DNA from: Hyphomicrobiales bacterium
GTDB lineage: Bacteria > Pseudomonadota > Alphaproteobacteria > Rhizobiales > Rhizobiaceae
Reading direction: 5' to 3'
Assembly (NCBI GenBank): GCA_900469475.1
Contig: UBXG01000010.1
Coordinates: 361,959 to 425,958 of the forward strand
Length of the DNA: 64,000 nt
The position numbers and the translations under genes are program-made. Numbering within the stretch: the stretch's first letter is position 1; each line of letters begins with the position of its first letter. Positions 9,532 to 18,969 of this stretch are shown in pieces. The notes under the pieces were generated by a model. That model saw only the letters and a program-made list of their open reading frames with translations. It ran no database searches and was not told the DNA's origin.

Positions 9532-10194
9532 ATGAAGCCGGCGACATCCACATCCATTCCAATCGCCCGCCGAGGGCTGATGCTAGCCATCTCCTCGCCG
9601 TCAGGTGCCGGCAAGTCGACGATCGCGCGCACACTGCTCGATAAGGACAAGCAGGTGAGCCTCTCCGTCAGCGTCACGACGCGGCAGCGCAGGCCGAGCG
9701 AAATCGAGGGCGTGCACTACCATTTCGTCTCGCAGCGCGAGTTCGAGCGCCTTCGCGATTCAGACTCCCTGCTGGAATGGGCCGAGGTGCATGGCAATTT
9801 CTATGGCACACCGCGCGAGCCCGTGGAGACTGCCATGGCAGAGGGCCGCGACATGCTTTTCGATATCGACTGGCAGGGTGCGCAACAGTTGCAGGAGAAG
9901 ATGCCGGCTGATGTCGTCTCCATCTTCGTGCTGCCACCGACCATGACGGAGCTGCAGTCGCGCCTGCATCGCCGTGCTGAGGATTCCGAAGAGGTCATCG
10001 CCATGCGTCTCGCCAATTCCCGGGCCGAGATCGCTCACTGGCGCGAATACGACTATGTCATCGTCAATGACGATCTGAACGTTGCTTTCGACGCCGTTCA
10101 GTCGATCGTCAAGGCCGAGCGCCTGCGCCGCGACCGCCGGCATGGCATGTTCGATTTCGTTCGCGATCTGCTGGAAGAGACGCCGAAGCTGTAA
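9532..10194 (+). CDS. gmk: Guanylate kinase
   Basis: A 220-residue enzyme that phosphorylates GMP to GDP. The P-loop SPSGAGKST lies near residue 22. TTRQRRPSEIEGVHYHF and the DIDWQGAQQL Walker-B region are typical of Gmk. It follows yicC with a 3-base gap and converges on rsmA with only 6 bases between the stop codons, so there is no room for a separate terminator. Confidence 0.97.
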   Translation: MKPATSTSIPIARRGLMLAISSPSGAGKSTIARTLLDKDKQVSLSVSVTTRQRRPSEIEGVHYHFVSQREFERLRDSDSLLEWAEVHGNFYGTPREPVETAMAEGRDMLFDIDWQGAQQLQEKMPADVVSIFVLPPTMTELQSRLHRRAEDSEEVIAMRLANSRAEIAHWREYDYVIVNDDLNVAFDAVQSIVKAERLRRDRRHGMFDFVRDLLEETPKL

Positions 10195-10200
10195 AGCCGG

Positions 10201-11028
10201 TTACAGGCAGTTTGCCAGCCGGCAGAATTCTTCTACCGAAAGCGTTTCTGCGCGGCGCTGTGGGTCGATATCGGCCTTTAGCAGCAGGGCTTCGCCACCA
10301 ATTGGCTTCAGGCTCTGGCGCAGCATCTTGCGGCGCTGGCCGAACGCGGCCTGTGTCACCTTCTCCAGCTTGTCGACTGAGCAGGGAATGGGGTTTTCCC
10401 TTGGTGTCAGATGCACAACCGTCGACGTCACCTTCGGCGGGGGCGTGAAGGCCTGCGGAGATATGTCGAACGCCATATGAGCCAATGTCCGCCAACCGCA
10501 GAGCACGCCAAGCCGGCCGTAATGGTCATCATCCTCCTGCGCCACGATCCGCTGACCGACCTCCTTCTGGAACATCAGCGTCAGGGACTGCCAGAAAGGC
10601 GGCCATTGCGCCGGCAGCAGCCAGTTCACCAAAAGCTGCGTTCCGACATTATACGGCAGATTGGCGATGATTTTGACTGGCCCTTGCGGGGCAAGGGCGG
10701 CGAAATCCGTCTTCAGCGCGTCGCCTTCGATCATCTCGAGCCGGCCCGGATAGTGATCGGCGATTTCGGCCAGCGCCGGCAGGCAGCGCGCATCGCGTTC
10801 GACGGCGATGACCTTGGCCGCCCCGAGCGCGAGGATGGCGCGTGTGAGGCCACCCGGTCCAGGGCCAACTTCGAAAACGGTGACGCCCTCGAGCGATCCG
10901 GCTGTGCGCGCGACCTTCTGGGTCAAATTGAGATCGAGAAGGAAGTTCTGGCCAAGCGCCTTGCGCGCGTCGAGGCCATGACGCTGGATTACATCGCGAA
11001 GGGGCGGCAAGCCATCGAGAGCGGCCAT
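10201..11028 (-). CDS. rsmA: 16S rRNA dimethyladenosine transferase
   Basis: A 275-residue S-adenosylmethionine-dependent enzyme (KsgA) that dimethylates two adjacent adenines near the 3' end of 16S rRNA. N-terminal KALGQNFLLD, the SAM motif VFEVGPGPGGLT and the catalytic NLPYNV are all present. Its start codon overlaps the pdxA stop by one base (TGATG), so translation is probably coupled. Last gene of the lpt-surA-pdxA-rsmA run. Confidence 0.97.
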   Translation of the reverse strand: MAALDGLPPLRDVIQRHGLDARKALGQNFLLDLNLTQKVARTAGSLEGVTVFEVGPGPGGLTRAILALGAAKVIAVERDARCLPALAEIADHYPGRLEMIEGDALKTDFAALAPQGPVKIIANLPYNVGTQLLVNWLLPAQWPPFWQSLTLMFQKEVGQRIVAQEDDDHYGRLGVLCGWRTLAHMAFDISPQAFTPPPKVTSTVVHLTPRENPIPCSVDKLEKVTQAAFGQRRKMLRQSLKPIGGEALLLKADIDPQRRAETLSVEEFCRLANCL

Positions 11029-12053
11029 CAGGGATTGTTTCCGGTCTTGCTGCTGATCTCGCTCGCCAGCTTCAGGGCGGCAACCAGGCTGTCTTCCTTG
11101 GCAATGCCCTTGCCGGCGATGCCGAAGGCCGTGCCATGATCCGGAGACGTGCGGACAAAGGGCAAGCCGAGGGTGACATTGACGGAATCGTCAAAGCCGA
11201 GGGCCTTGGCTGGGATCAAGGCCTGATCGTGATACATGCAGATGGCGACATCGTAACGTCGACGGGCATCGTCATGGAACATGGTGTCGGCGGGCAGGGG
11301 GCCGAATGCGTCGATACCCTCACTGCGGAGCCTGTCGATGGCAGGCCGCACGATTTCGTCGTCCTCCTTGCCGAGCGTGCCATTCTCTCCGGCATGCGGA
11401 TTGAGGCCTGCCACGGCAAGGCGCGGCTTGGAGATGCCGAAACGGACGCGGAGGTCGTGATCGGTGATCCGGCAGGTTTCGGCGATCAGATCGGAGGTCA
11501 ACGCTTCAGGAACCTCCTTCAACGGAATATGGATGGTGACTGGGATTGCGCGAAGCTTCGGCCCGGCAAGCATCATGACCGGCATGACCGGCTTTCCAGT
11601 GGCGCGCGTTGCAATATCCGCCAGGAATTCCGTATGGCCGGGAAAGCCGAAACCGGCATCATAGAGCACGGATTTGGCGATCGGATTGGTGACGACGGCG
11701 GATGTCTGGCCACTCATGCTGAGAGCAACGGCGGTTTCGATCGCGGCAATCGTGCCCTTGGCGGTGCGGACATGTGGTTCACCGATGATAACATCCATGC
11801 CAGCTTCGATCGGCAGGATCGGCAGCGCATCGGTAAAGATATTGCAGGCATTCGCCGGATCGGCGGTCGCAAGCGGTACGGTCAAGCCGAGCTGCGACGC
11901 ACGCGCCGCAAGCACGGCAGCATCGCCGAGGAACAGAAAGGGCGGCAAATTCAACTCGCCACGGCGCAGCCAGGCGGCGAGCGTGATGTCGGGGCCTATG
12001 CCAGCCGGATCCCCCTGCGTGAGCGCAAGGGGGAGGGAGGAGCGCGGCGGCAT
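11028..12053 (-). CDS. pdxA: 4-hydroxythreonine-4-phosphate dehydrogenase
   Basis: A 341-residue enzyme of pyridoxal phosphate synthesis. It starts MPPRSSLPLALTQGDPAGIG and has the metal-binding histidines in GHTEF, AGLNPHAGENG and CMYHDQALIP. The upstream reading frame extends to 12188 inside surA, but the ATG at 12053 gives the normal N-terminus and lies 7 bases after the surA stop. Confidence 0.95.
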   Translation of the reverse strand: MPPRSSLPLALTQGDPAGIGPDITLAAWLRRGELNLPPFLFLGDAAVLAARASQLGLTVPLATADPANACNIFTDALPILPIEAGMDVIIGEPHVRTAKGTIAAIETAVALSMSGQTSAVVTNPIAKSVLYDAGFGFPGHTEFLADIATRATGKPVMPVMMLAGPKLRAIPVTIHIPLKEVPEALTSDLIAETCRITDHDLRVRFGISKPRLAVAGLNPHAGENGTLGKEDDEIVRPAIDRLRSEGIDAFGPLPADTMFHDDARRRYDVAICMYHDQALIPAKALGFDDSVNVTLGLPFVRTSPDHGTAFGIAGKGIAKEDSLVAALKLASEISSKTGNNP

Positions 12054-12060
12054 CGTCAAA

Positions 12061-13005
12061 TCAGCGATAGACGATCTGCGCCTTGGAGCGCAGTTCATCC
12101 ATGTACTTCTTATCGTTGGCGCTGACGCCTGCGGCCTTATCTTTGCCGATATCCTCGGCGCGGAACACGGCAGCCGCGGCAACGTCATCGTTCACCTGGC
12201 GCTGCGAACAAATGGCCACATATTCGACGCCACGATCGGTCACGATGGGAGCGGTCGTATTGCCGGAAGCCTTCTCCAGCATCGGCTTCCACATTTCCGG
12301 GACTTCCGGTGCGAGCACACGGCCGAGATCCTGGACGGAAACGTCGCGCATCGTAGCGGCAAAGACCTTCGCCTGATCGCAGCCAGGGAACTTCGACCGT
12401 GACGCCTCGGCTTCTGCCTTGCGCGCATTCAGGATCGCGTTGCGCTTTGCTGCCGGTACGACGAAAACGATCTGCTTCAGGAAATACTCGGTCGTAACGG
12501 GCTTTGTCTTGTTTTCCGTCATGCGCGTCACGAGATCGTCGTTCGACATTCGGCTTCTTGCGCCGAAACGTGCATTGACAACCCGGGGCCAGCTCATGGA
12601 AACGGCGATATAGGACTTGAAATGATCAACGCCAACGCCGGCCTTTTCCAGAATCTGGCTGAGTTGCGCCGGTGTCATCTTGTTGCTGGAGGCGAAGCGG
12701 CCGAAAGCGGCATCGACGTCCGTCGTTGAAACGGACATGCGCAGGCGGGAGATCTCCGCGCGCTTCAACGTTTCGTCGACGAGCTGCTCCTTGGCGAGCT
12801 TGTTCAGATCGCCCTTCTGCCGCTGCAATTTGAGGAAGGCGACGCGTTTGGCGATGTCACCGGATGTGATCACCTGGCTATTGACGAGAACTTTCACTTC
12901 GCTTGCTGCGAAAGCAACATCGCTGCTCGGCACGGCGAAGCTCGCCATAACCAAGGCCGCCGCTCCAAACACCAGAGCGCGCATCGGTGCATTTCCAGAA
13001 AACAT
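12061..13005 (-). CDS. surA: SurA-like periplasmic chaperone
   Basis: About 314 residues with a signal peptide (MRALVFGAAALVMASF to about residue 34) and a SurA-type N-terminal chaperone region (NSQVITSGDIAKRVAFL). The C-terminal half contains a peptidyl-prolyl-isomerase-like segment that is only weakly recognisable. SurA assists folding of outer-membrane proteins such as LptD, encoded upstream. The ATG at 13005 has GGAAGGGG six bases before it; an adjacent TTG at 13008 and ATG at 12984 are alternatives. Shorter than the E. coli protein (about 428), as usual in this group. Confidence 0.85.
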   Translation of the reverse strand: MFSGNAPMRALVFGAAALVMASFAVPSSDVAFAASEVKVLVNSQVITSGDIAKRVAFLKLQRQKGDLNKLAKEQLVDETLKRAEISRLRMSVSTTDVDAAFGRFASSNKMTPAQLSQILEKAGVGVDHFKSYIAVSMSWPRVVNARFGARSRMSNDDLVTRMTENKTKPVTTEYFLKQIVFVVPAAKRNAILNARKAEAEASRSKFPGCDQAKVFAATMRDVSVQDLGRVLAPEVPEMWKPMLEKASGNTTAPIVTDRGVEYVAICSQRQVNDDVAAAAVFRAEDIGKDKAAGVSANDKKYMDELRSKAQIVYR

Positions 13006-13165
13006 CAATTACCCCTTCCCAAAGGTATTTCCTGCCAGCATTGCGCCGTTTTGGTGCGCCTGTCGCGCAATACGGCAACTTTGCGCCACATGTCTACATC
13101 AAGCGCGATGAATTGCAAAATCCTTGCGGCGAAACAATGACGTCGGAAACAGCAAGCCGCATCCA

Positions 13166-13201
13166 TGCAAAAGAGCCGGCGGTGAAGCCGGCTCTTTTGC
13201 A
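13166..13201 (-). terminator. Perfect 15-bp hairpin after lptD
   Basis: Arms 13166-13180 and 13187-13201 (GCCGGCTCTTTTGCA and complement) form a perfect stem with a 6-base loop just past the lptD stop. It looks like an intrinsic terminator, although the T tract is inside the stem. It separates lptD from surA. Confidence 0.7.
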
Positions 13202-13214
13202 GTTTCGATTCATA

Positions 13215-15620
13215 TCAGAATGTCGCGTCCTGGACGCTGCCAAGGTTGACATCGCCAAGCGTACGGAAGGTCAGGCGAGCGCCGATCGACCAATTGCTTG
13301 CCGAGCTGGCCGTCGAATCCTTCTTGTCGAGGAAGGACACGGTAAAGATCGTGCATTCGTCCTCGTAGGAAAGACCCACGCCCTGGCGGGTGATCTCATT
13401 GCTGTTGAGATCATAGCTGACTGTGCCGAAGACGGACCAGTATTCCTTGAACTTGATCTGCGCGCGCGACTGGATTTCATCCTGATTGCTGGTGAAACCA
13501 TATTGCGGCTGGGCCGCAATATGCGTGTAGATCAAGGATGTCTGGAACACATCGTTCGAGAAGCCGACGGATGTATCGCCGCGCTTGAAAGCGAAATCCT
13601 TCTGGTCGAAGCGATAGGATGTCGCGAGCGAGATACCTTGCGGTGTCGTCAGACCGAACATGGTGACGTAGTCGGAACGGGTCGTTTCAAGCCCCGAATC
13701 CGAACCGACGCCAGCCAGATCGTCGGTCGCAAACGAGTTGCGGCCCGCGAGCTGGTAGGACTGTCCGAAGATATGCTGAAGCTTGTAACCGCTGTCGAAG
13801 CTGGCCGTATAACGCCACCCGACATTCGCGCGTGTACCACCCTCGATGCGATCGAAGCCCGAGAACTTGTCACGATCGAAGAGATTGGTGGCGTCGAAAA
13901 CGAAGCTCTGTGCATCTTCGTTCGGCAACCGACCAGCAAGCTGCTCGTCCGGCCGCACATAGATCTGCGCGATCGGCTCGAACACGTGCGTGCTGTTGCT
14001 TGTCGTGATGAGGAACGGATACTTGGCTTCGAGGCCCGCCGTGACCATGCCACGGGTCGCATAGTCGCTGGTGTCGTAATTGCCGGGATAGTTGAACGAT
14101 GTGCCGAAAGAGTTGGGCGAGTTCATATCCAGACCATAGACGTCACCGCGCGCCGCCGCCAATGGCGTCAGCACAAGGCCTTCATCGGTCGTAAAGGTAC
14201 GCTGCCACTGCACCTCGGTGCTCAGGCGCGTATAGTCGCCGGAGAGGCCGAGGAAACGGTCGTTCAAGTTGGCATCGCCAAGATTGACTACGTTGTCGAG
14301 TGCGGATGTCTTCTCGCGCGACAGGTGCGTGAAGTTCATCGTTGCCGACAGCTCGCCCCCGTAAACCGACTTCGGGTCTACGTAGTGATAGTCGATGCTC
14401 GGATAGACATATGCCTGCTGCTTTTGTGCCGTGGCATTATTGTCTGTATCCTGCACGTTATAGTAGAAAGCGCGCATATCGAAGAAATTGCGCTTTCCGA
14501 TACCTGTCAGATAGGCCTGGTTCGTATGGGTGCTCTGAGTGAGCCCGTCCAGTCCATAGGTGCGCGAGAAATTGTTATCGCTTTGCACCATGACATCCCA
14601 GCCGAAAGTCCAGCGAGGATTGATCCTGAAATCGGCCTTGGAATTGATCATGCCGCGAGTTTTGTTCTCGGCATCAGTCGTCCCGGCCGTGAAGGCGTCC
14701 GGATTCATCTGGCTGATGCCGGCAACGCGCAGGGTATGCGTGCCATTCTCGAAACGCTGGCGGAATTCACCCTCGAGCAACAGCCCCTGGTTGCTGAAGC
14801 CCGTGGCAGTGACCGTCGCATCCATGCTCGGCGAAATGACGTAATAGTAAGGAACCTTTACGCCAACGCCGAGACGCTGCGAAACGCTCACCGACGGAAA
14901 CAGGAAGCCGGATTTGCGCTTGACCGTATTGTCGGGAACCGTGACCCACGGAATATAGGCGATCGGTAGGCCGAACAATTCGAAGCGAGCGTGCTCGAGA
15001 CGAATGGTATGGGTCACGCCATTCTGGACGACGCGTTGTGCTTTGACCTGCCACAGCGGCGCACGTCCCTGTTCAGAGCAGGCCATGCAGGCGGTGTAAA
15101 CGCCCTTTGTAAGAATCAGCTGATTGCCGCCGACACGCTCGCCCTTTTCGGCGACCATTCGGGTGTTATCAGGCATTTCAATGCGAAGGGCGTTCACGAA
15201 CCCGTCGGAGAAGCTGTCGGTGACGTCCATTTTGTCACCGTACATGCGATTGCCGTCCGGAGTGATCAGCTCGACATTGCCGAGCGCCGTCATTCGTCCG
15301 GATTTCTGATTATATTCGACCCGCTGAGCGACCATCCTGTAGCCGCCATAGTTGATCTGGACCGCACCGCTTGCGGTGACGATCTGCGTATCCTTGTTAT
15401 AGACCAGTTCGTTGGACGAAAGGACTAGCTTTGCGCCGTCCGGCACCTTCACCTTAATAGGGGAGGTCGCAGTGCCGGCACCGCCATTGTTATTGCTGGC
15501 ATTATTATTGTTGACCTGGGCGTAAGCGACGACCGGGCTCAAAATATATGCACATGCGGCCGTGCCCGTAACGAGGGCAGCCACAAACTTTCTGATACTC
15601 TTGCGGTTGCCTGCCGCCAC
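13215..15620 (-). CDS. lptD: LPS-assembly outer membrane protein
   Basis: An 801-residue outer-membrane protein (OstA/Imp) that inserts lipopolysaccharide into the outer leaflet together with LptE. A signal peptide ends near AYAQ, followed by an Asn/Gly-rich linker and an OstA jellyroll (VQINYGGYRMVAQRVEYN, ALGNVELITPDG) containing one CxxC (ACMAC). A large beta-barrel ending near GDVNLGSVQDATF makes up the rest. The start codon is GTG, directly adjacent to the lptG stop codon with no spacer, which implies coupled translation. Confidence 0.95.
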   Translation of the reverse strand: MAAGNRKSIRKFVAALVTGTAACAYILSPVVAYAQVNNNNASNNNGGAGTATSPIKVKVPDGAKLVLSSNELVYNKDTQIVTASGAVQINYGGYRMVAQRVEYNQKSGRMTALGNVELITPDGNRMYGDKMDVTDSFSDGFVNALRIEMPDNTRMVAEKGERVGGNQLILTKGVYTACMACSEQGRAPLWQVKAQRVVQNGVTHTIRLEHARFELFGLPIAYIPWVTVPDNTVKRKSGFLFPSVSVSQRLGVGVKVPYYYVISPSMDATVTATGFSNQGLLLEGEFRQRFENGTHTLRVAGISQMNPDAFTAGTTDAENKTRGMINSKADFRINPRWTFGWDVMVQSDNNFSRTYGLDGLTQSTHTNQAYLTGIGKRNFFDMRAFYYNVQDTDNNATAQKQQAYVYPSIDYHYVDPKSVYGGELSATMNFTHLSREKTSALDNVVNLGDANLNDRFLGLSGDYTRLSTEVQWQRTFTTDEGLVLTPLAAARGDVYGLDMNSPNSFGTSFNYPGNYDTSDYATRGMVTAGLEAKYPFLITTSNSTHVFEPIAQIYVRPDEQLAGRLPNEDAQSFVFDATNLFDRDKFSGFDRIEGGTRANVGWRYTASFDSGYKLQHIFGQSYQLAGRNSFATDDLAGVGSDSGLETTRSDYVTMFGLTTPQGISLATSYRFDQKDFAFKRGDTSVGFSNDVFQTSLIYTHIAAQPQYGFTSNQDEIQSRAQIKFKEYWSVFGTVSYDLNSNEITRQGVGLSYEDECTIFTVSFLDKKDSTASSASNWSIGARLTFRTLGDVNLGSVQDATF

Positions 15621-16706
15621 TTAGCCATCCTCCTGATGAAGCAGGATCGTTGCTCCGAATGCCAATGCGACGATCACGGGTATCCATGTCGCCACATAGG
15701 GAGGAACCACTCCGCTGCTCCCGAATGCCTTTACAAGCACGGTGACAACATAAAGCACGAAGCCGGAGAGGATTCCACCCAGAATCACAGAGCGCGATTG
15801 ATTGAATCTACTGAATTTTAGGGACACGGTTGCCGCAATCAGCGTCATTGCCACCAGAAGGAATGGCTGTGACAGAAGCGAATAAAACTGTGTCTCAAGT
15901 GCGTTGGTCGATATGCCGAAGGAGCGTGCGACCTTTATTCGATTAGAAAGATCATAAAAAGCAATGGTTTCCGGTTGAGCCAAGCGTTGCGAAACGAAAT
16001 CCTGTTTCAGATTCGTACGAACCTGTACCGAACTCTTGTGGTCGGGAATTTCACCAGGCCGCCGCTCGACGACATTGTTAAGAAGCCAGTAACCATCTTG
16101 CAACTTAGCCGAGTCGGCATCCTGCCGCAGGACGATATTCCCCTGTGAATCAAAGTGGATAAACACGACACCGGTCAACGTCGTTCCATTGTTCAGAATG
16201 GCCTTGGCACCGATGATCGTGTCGTCTTTTCCGCTGGATTGGCGCAGCCACGGAACAGAAAGCGTATTGCGATAGGACGGGTCTCCGCGCAGGTCGGCTT
16301 CGATCGTTTCAGCATGTCGCTGACCCCATGCCGCAACCGGATTAAGCGCGAGCATGGTCATGAGACCGACGCAGAAAGCGCCCATCACGAAGGGCGTCAT
16401 GAATTGCCATACGGAGATGCCGGCCGCGCGCGCGATAACCAGTTCGCGGCGGCGGTTGAGGGCGATCAGCACCGTCATGCCCACGAAGAGCGCGATGAAC
16501 GGTACCGTCTGCTGCAGGATGAACGGCAGCCTGACCGCCGTCATCAACAAGCCGACGGACACCGTGTAGCCGGGTAGTCCGGCAAGACGCCCGGCGGTCT
16601 CGCTGAAATCGACGAGATAAACGATCGAGACGACGCCGAGGAAGAACCAGAACGTCGTTACGATGTAACGCGTGAAGAAGTAGCGCCAGAGCGTGCCGAA
16701 AATCAT
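15621..16706 (-). CDS. lptG: LPS export ABC transporter permease
   Basis: A 361-residue inner-membrane protein of the LptF/LptG family: three N-terminal transmembrane helices, a large periplasmic beta-jellyroll-type domain, and three C-terminal helices. With LptF and LptB it extracts LPS from the inner membrane. It overlaps lptF by 4 bases (ATGA) and directly abuts lptD. It is called LptG because it is the second permease gene and precedes lptD; the two paralogues are hard to separate by sequence alone. Confidence 0.9.
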   Translation of the reverse strand: MIFGTLWRYFFTRYIVTTFWFFLGVVSIVYLVDFSETAGRLAGLPGYTVSVGLLMTAVRLPFILQQTVPFIALFVGMTVLIALNRRRELVIARAAGISVWQFMTPFVMGAFCVGLMTMLALNPVAAWGQRHAETIEADLRGDPSYRNTLSVPWLRQSSGKDDTIIGAKAILNNGTTLTGVVFIHFDSQGNIVLRQDADSAKLQDGYWLLNNVVERRPGEIPDHKSSVQVRTNLKQDFVSQRLAQPETIAFYDLSNRIKVARSFGISTNALETQFYSLLSQPFLLVAMTLIAATVSLKFSRFNQSRSVILGGILSGFVLYVVTVLVKAFGSSGVVPPYVATWIPVIVALAFGATILLHQEDG

Positions 16707-17881
16707 GCACCGCCCCCGTTCGAGCTGCCCGGTGCGGTCGGCATGCGGTCCTGGATTTTTTGTCTCCAGTTGTTGAGGCGGTTGCGGATCGAGACGGGCA
16801 TCGCCATCTTCCGGCTTCGCAGCAAGAGGACAATCGCGATAAGTGCTGCGATGATATTGATGCCGTAGAGAACGCCAATGAATTTGGTCGAATGGTCAAT
16901 CTGGTTGGCGGCGTAGAAGTCGGCCCAGCGTAGCGCGAACGCTATGCCCAGCGCCGACACCATCGGATGCAGCCGCGCCTCGCGATGTGACCGCGCATCG
17001 CCCGCAATCACCAGAGATATCAGCGCGAAGATTGCCGGCAGTGCCCAGTCGTTGAGCCGCCGATGCAACTCGGCCCGATAATCGCCAGGCCTTTGCTTAT
17101 AGTCCGGATCGTTCGTGTCCGGATTGAGCAGGAAGCCGAGGCTGCGATCGCTGGCTCGCGCATTTGGCTGGCCGCGACTTTGCGTCATGTCCGAGAGGTC
17201 GAAAGAGTAGGAATCGAACTTGATGACCGAGACAGTGCTGTCGGGTGTTTTGCGGTGAACTTCACCGTCCTTCATGAGCAGCGACGTACCGCTTGGGTCG
17301 ACCGCCCCTTCCTTCGCATAATAGATGAGATCGAAGGCGGGATCGCGCGAATCGACCACAAACAATCCCTTGAGGATGCGTCCCGACAGACGCTGCGAAA
17401 TCTGGACATAGAGCCCGTCCTCGATGCGCCGGAAGTTCTTCTCTTCGATCACTGTGGACAAAAGGTCCGCATAGGCCTCGGCCACCATCTGACGGGCAGC
17501 GACGCGGGCTCTCGGCTCGACGACATTATCGACGAAAAAGGAGAACACGCTAATCGCAATGGCGAGAATCATGATCGGGCGGATGATGATGCTGCGCTTC
17601 GCGCCGGCAGCTTCCATGACGGTCAGCTCGGAATCGCTGTTCATCGCAGTCAAGGTTTGCGTGATGCCGATGACCAATGCGAAAGGCAGAACGATCGGGA
17701 TAATCGTCGGCAGAATGAGCGTCGCGAGCTTTGCGAAGGAGCCCATGGACTGACCACTATCGGTCACGAGGTTGATGCGCTGCAGAACCTGGGTGGTCCA
17801 GATAATAGCGAGCACCGGCAGCAGTGCCACCAGGAACATCATACCGACACGCCGTACGATATATGTCTCGAATAACTTCAT
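16703..17881 (-). CDS. lptF: LPS export ABC transporter permease
   Basis: A 392-residue permease (YjgP/YjgQ family) starting MKLFETYIVRRVGMMFLV, with three transmembrane helices at each end and a periplasmic domain between. It is the partner of LptG in the LptB2FG extractor. The reading frame extends to 17929, but the ATG at 17881 gives the family N-terminus. First of the tightly packed lptF-lptG-lptD genes. Upstream, 102 bases away, is the PAP2 phosphatase on the same strand. Confidence 0.92.
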   Translation of the reverse strand: MKLFETYIVRRVGMMFLVALLPVLAIIWTTQVLQRINLVTDSGQSMGSFAKLATLILPTIIPIVLPFALVIGITQTLTAMNSDSELTVMEAAGAKRSIIIRPIMILAIAISVFSFFVDNVVEPRARVAARQMVAEAYADLLSTVIEEKNFRRIEDGLYVQISQRLSGRILKGLFVVDSRDPAFDLIYYAKEGAVDPSGTSLLMKDGEVHRKTPDSTVSVIKFDSYSFDLSDMTQSRGQPNARASDRSLGFLLNPDTNDPDYKQRPGDYRAELHRRLNDWALPAIFALISLVIAGDARSHREARLHPMVSALGIAFALRWADFYAANQIDHSTKFIGVLYGINIIAALIAIVLLLRSRKMAMPVSIRNRLNNWRQKIQDRMPTAPGSSNGGGA

Positions 17882-17983
17882 GCCGGCCCTTAAACGCAAC
17901 AGCTGCCGTGCAAGCCGACAGAGATTCACCCTCCTCTACGCTGTTTGCGTTTTTTTGGCGACAACCAACTCGAAAAAAATTCG

Positions 17984-18766
17984 TTAATTTTCCGAGATTT
18001 TTTTGTCGTGTGTCGTTTGAGATAGAGCCAGCAGAGCGGCGAATATGACAGGCGAAGAAAGCCAGCCGAGGACGGCATCGGAGAGATAATGCGCGCCAAA
18101 AGCCACTCTCAGCGCAGGGATCAGCAGTGAAACCGCCGCGATCGGCAGAGCCGCGGCCGATCGGAACGGCTGCGGGATGATGAGAATAAGACAAAAGAGC
18201 CAGCCGGCCGCCGCGGCCTCACCGGAGATGAACGAACAGTTGCTGACACATTTGCCGGCGAAGGACCCGGCATGCACAAAATCGAGCGTGCCGCCGAAGA
18301 GATCGGTCTGCCGGGGCCGCGGGCGGCCCGAGAATGCTTTCAGCCACAGATTGACGATCAGCACCGGACCGACGAGCAGGGAGCCGAGCGCGACCTTGAG
18401 ATTTCGGGCTCTGCGTGCATTGAAGGTCGAGCCGTGATCCCGCCAGCATCTGAGCAGCATCCAGAGCAGCACGAAGGCGACGACATAGGGCAGTTGAAAG
18501 AAGATTTCCCTCAGCAGGCGCATGTGCTGATCGCTGCTAAAAGGAAAAATGCCACAGATCTGGTCAGGCCTTGTGCTTCCAAAGCATTGCTGCCGTTGGA
18601 AGAACATGTTCGCGATGCTGAGATCGATCTGTGGAAAAAGGGAAAACAGACCCAGCAAAGCCCACCAGAGACAGAAGAGGGCAATGAAGGCATCGCCTGC
18701 CGTGCGTGGCCGTAGAACCTCTGGAAACCGATCTTCGCGGTTGATGCTGTTGAAATCTATGATCAA
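17984..18766 (-). CDS. PAP2-family membrane phosphatase, possible lipid phosphatase
   Basis: A 260-residue membrane protein with about six hydrophobic helices and the PAP2 signature: KAFSGRPRPRQ (motif 1), SFISGEAA (motif 2) and RVAFGAHYLSDAVLG (motif 3, with the catalytic His and Asp). Motif 2 normally reads PSGH; here the histidine position is Glu. It lies just upstream of lptF on the same strand. A role in removing phosphate from lipid A (LpxE/LpxF type, known in Rhizobium) or from undecaprenyl or phosphatidyl phosphates is inference from family and context. Confidence 0.75.
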   Translation of the reverse strand: MIIDFNSINREDRFPEVLRPRTAGDAFIALFCLWWALLGLFSLFPQIDLSIANMFFQRQQCFGSTRPDQICGIFPFSSDQHMRLLREIFFQLPYVVAFVLLWMLLRCWRDHGSTFNARRARNLKVALGSLLVGPVLIVNLWLKAFSGRPRPRQTDLFGGTLDFVHAGSFAGKCVSNCSFISGEAAAAGWLFCLILIIPQPFRSAAALPIAAVSLLIPALRVAFGAHYLSDAVLGWLSSPVIFAALLALSQTTHDKKISEN

Positions 18767-18969
18767 GGCGTCTTCCCGGCGAGAATTGAACCGCCGAGGC
18801 GGTTAAACACCATCGCGCCAGCCTAATCTCGCTGAATGACAGGGATTTGAAGAGGCCGGACATCTCTTATGAAGAGAATACCGCGTCCAAAGCTTGTATT
18901 CCTTAGGGAGACCTTGAATGATGGTTGTGCAAAATTCTCTCACTACGACGTATATTTATCGGAGCAGAA

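Noticed and set aside
12987..14969. 660-codon open frame antisense to lptD
   Set aside because: It mirrors lptD codon structure, has no domain and no ribosome-binding site; a high-GC shadow frame.
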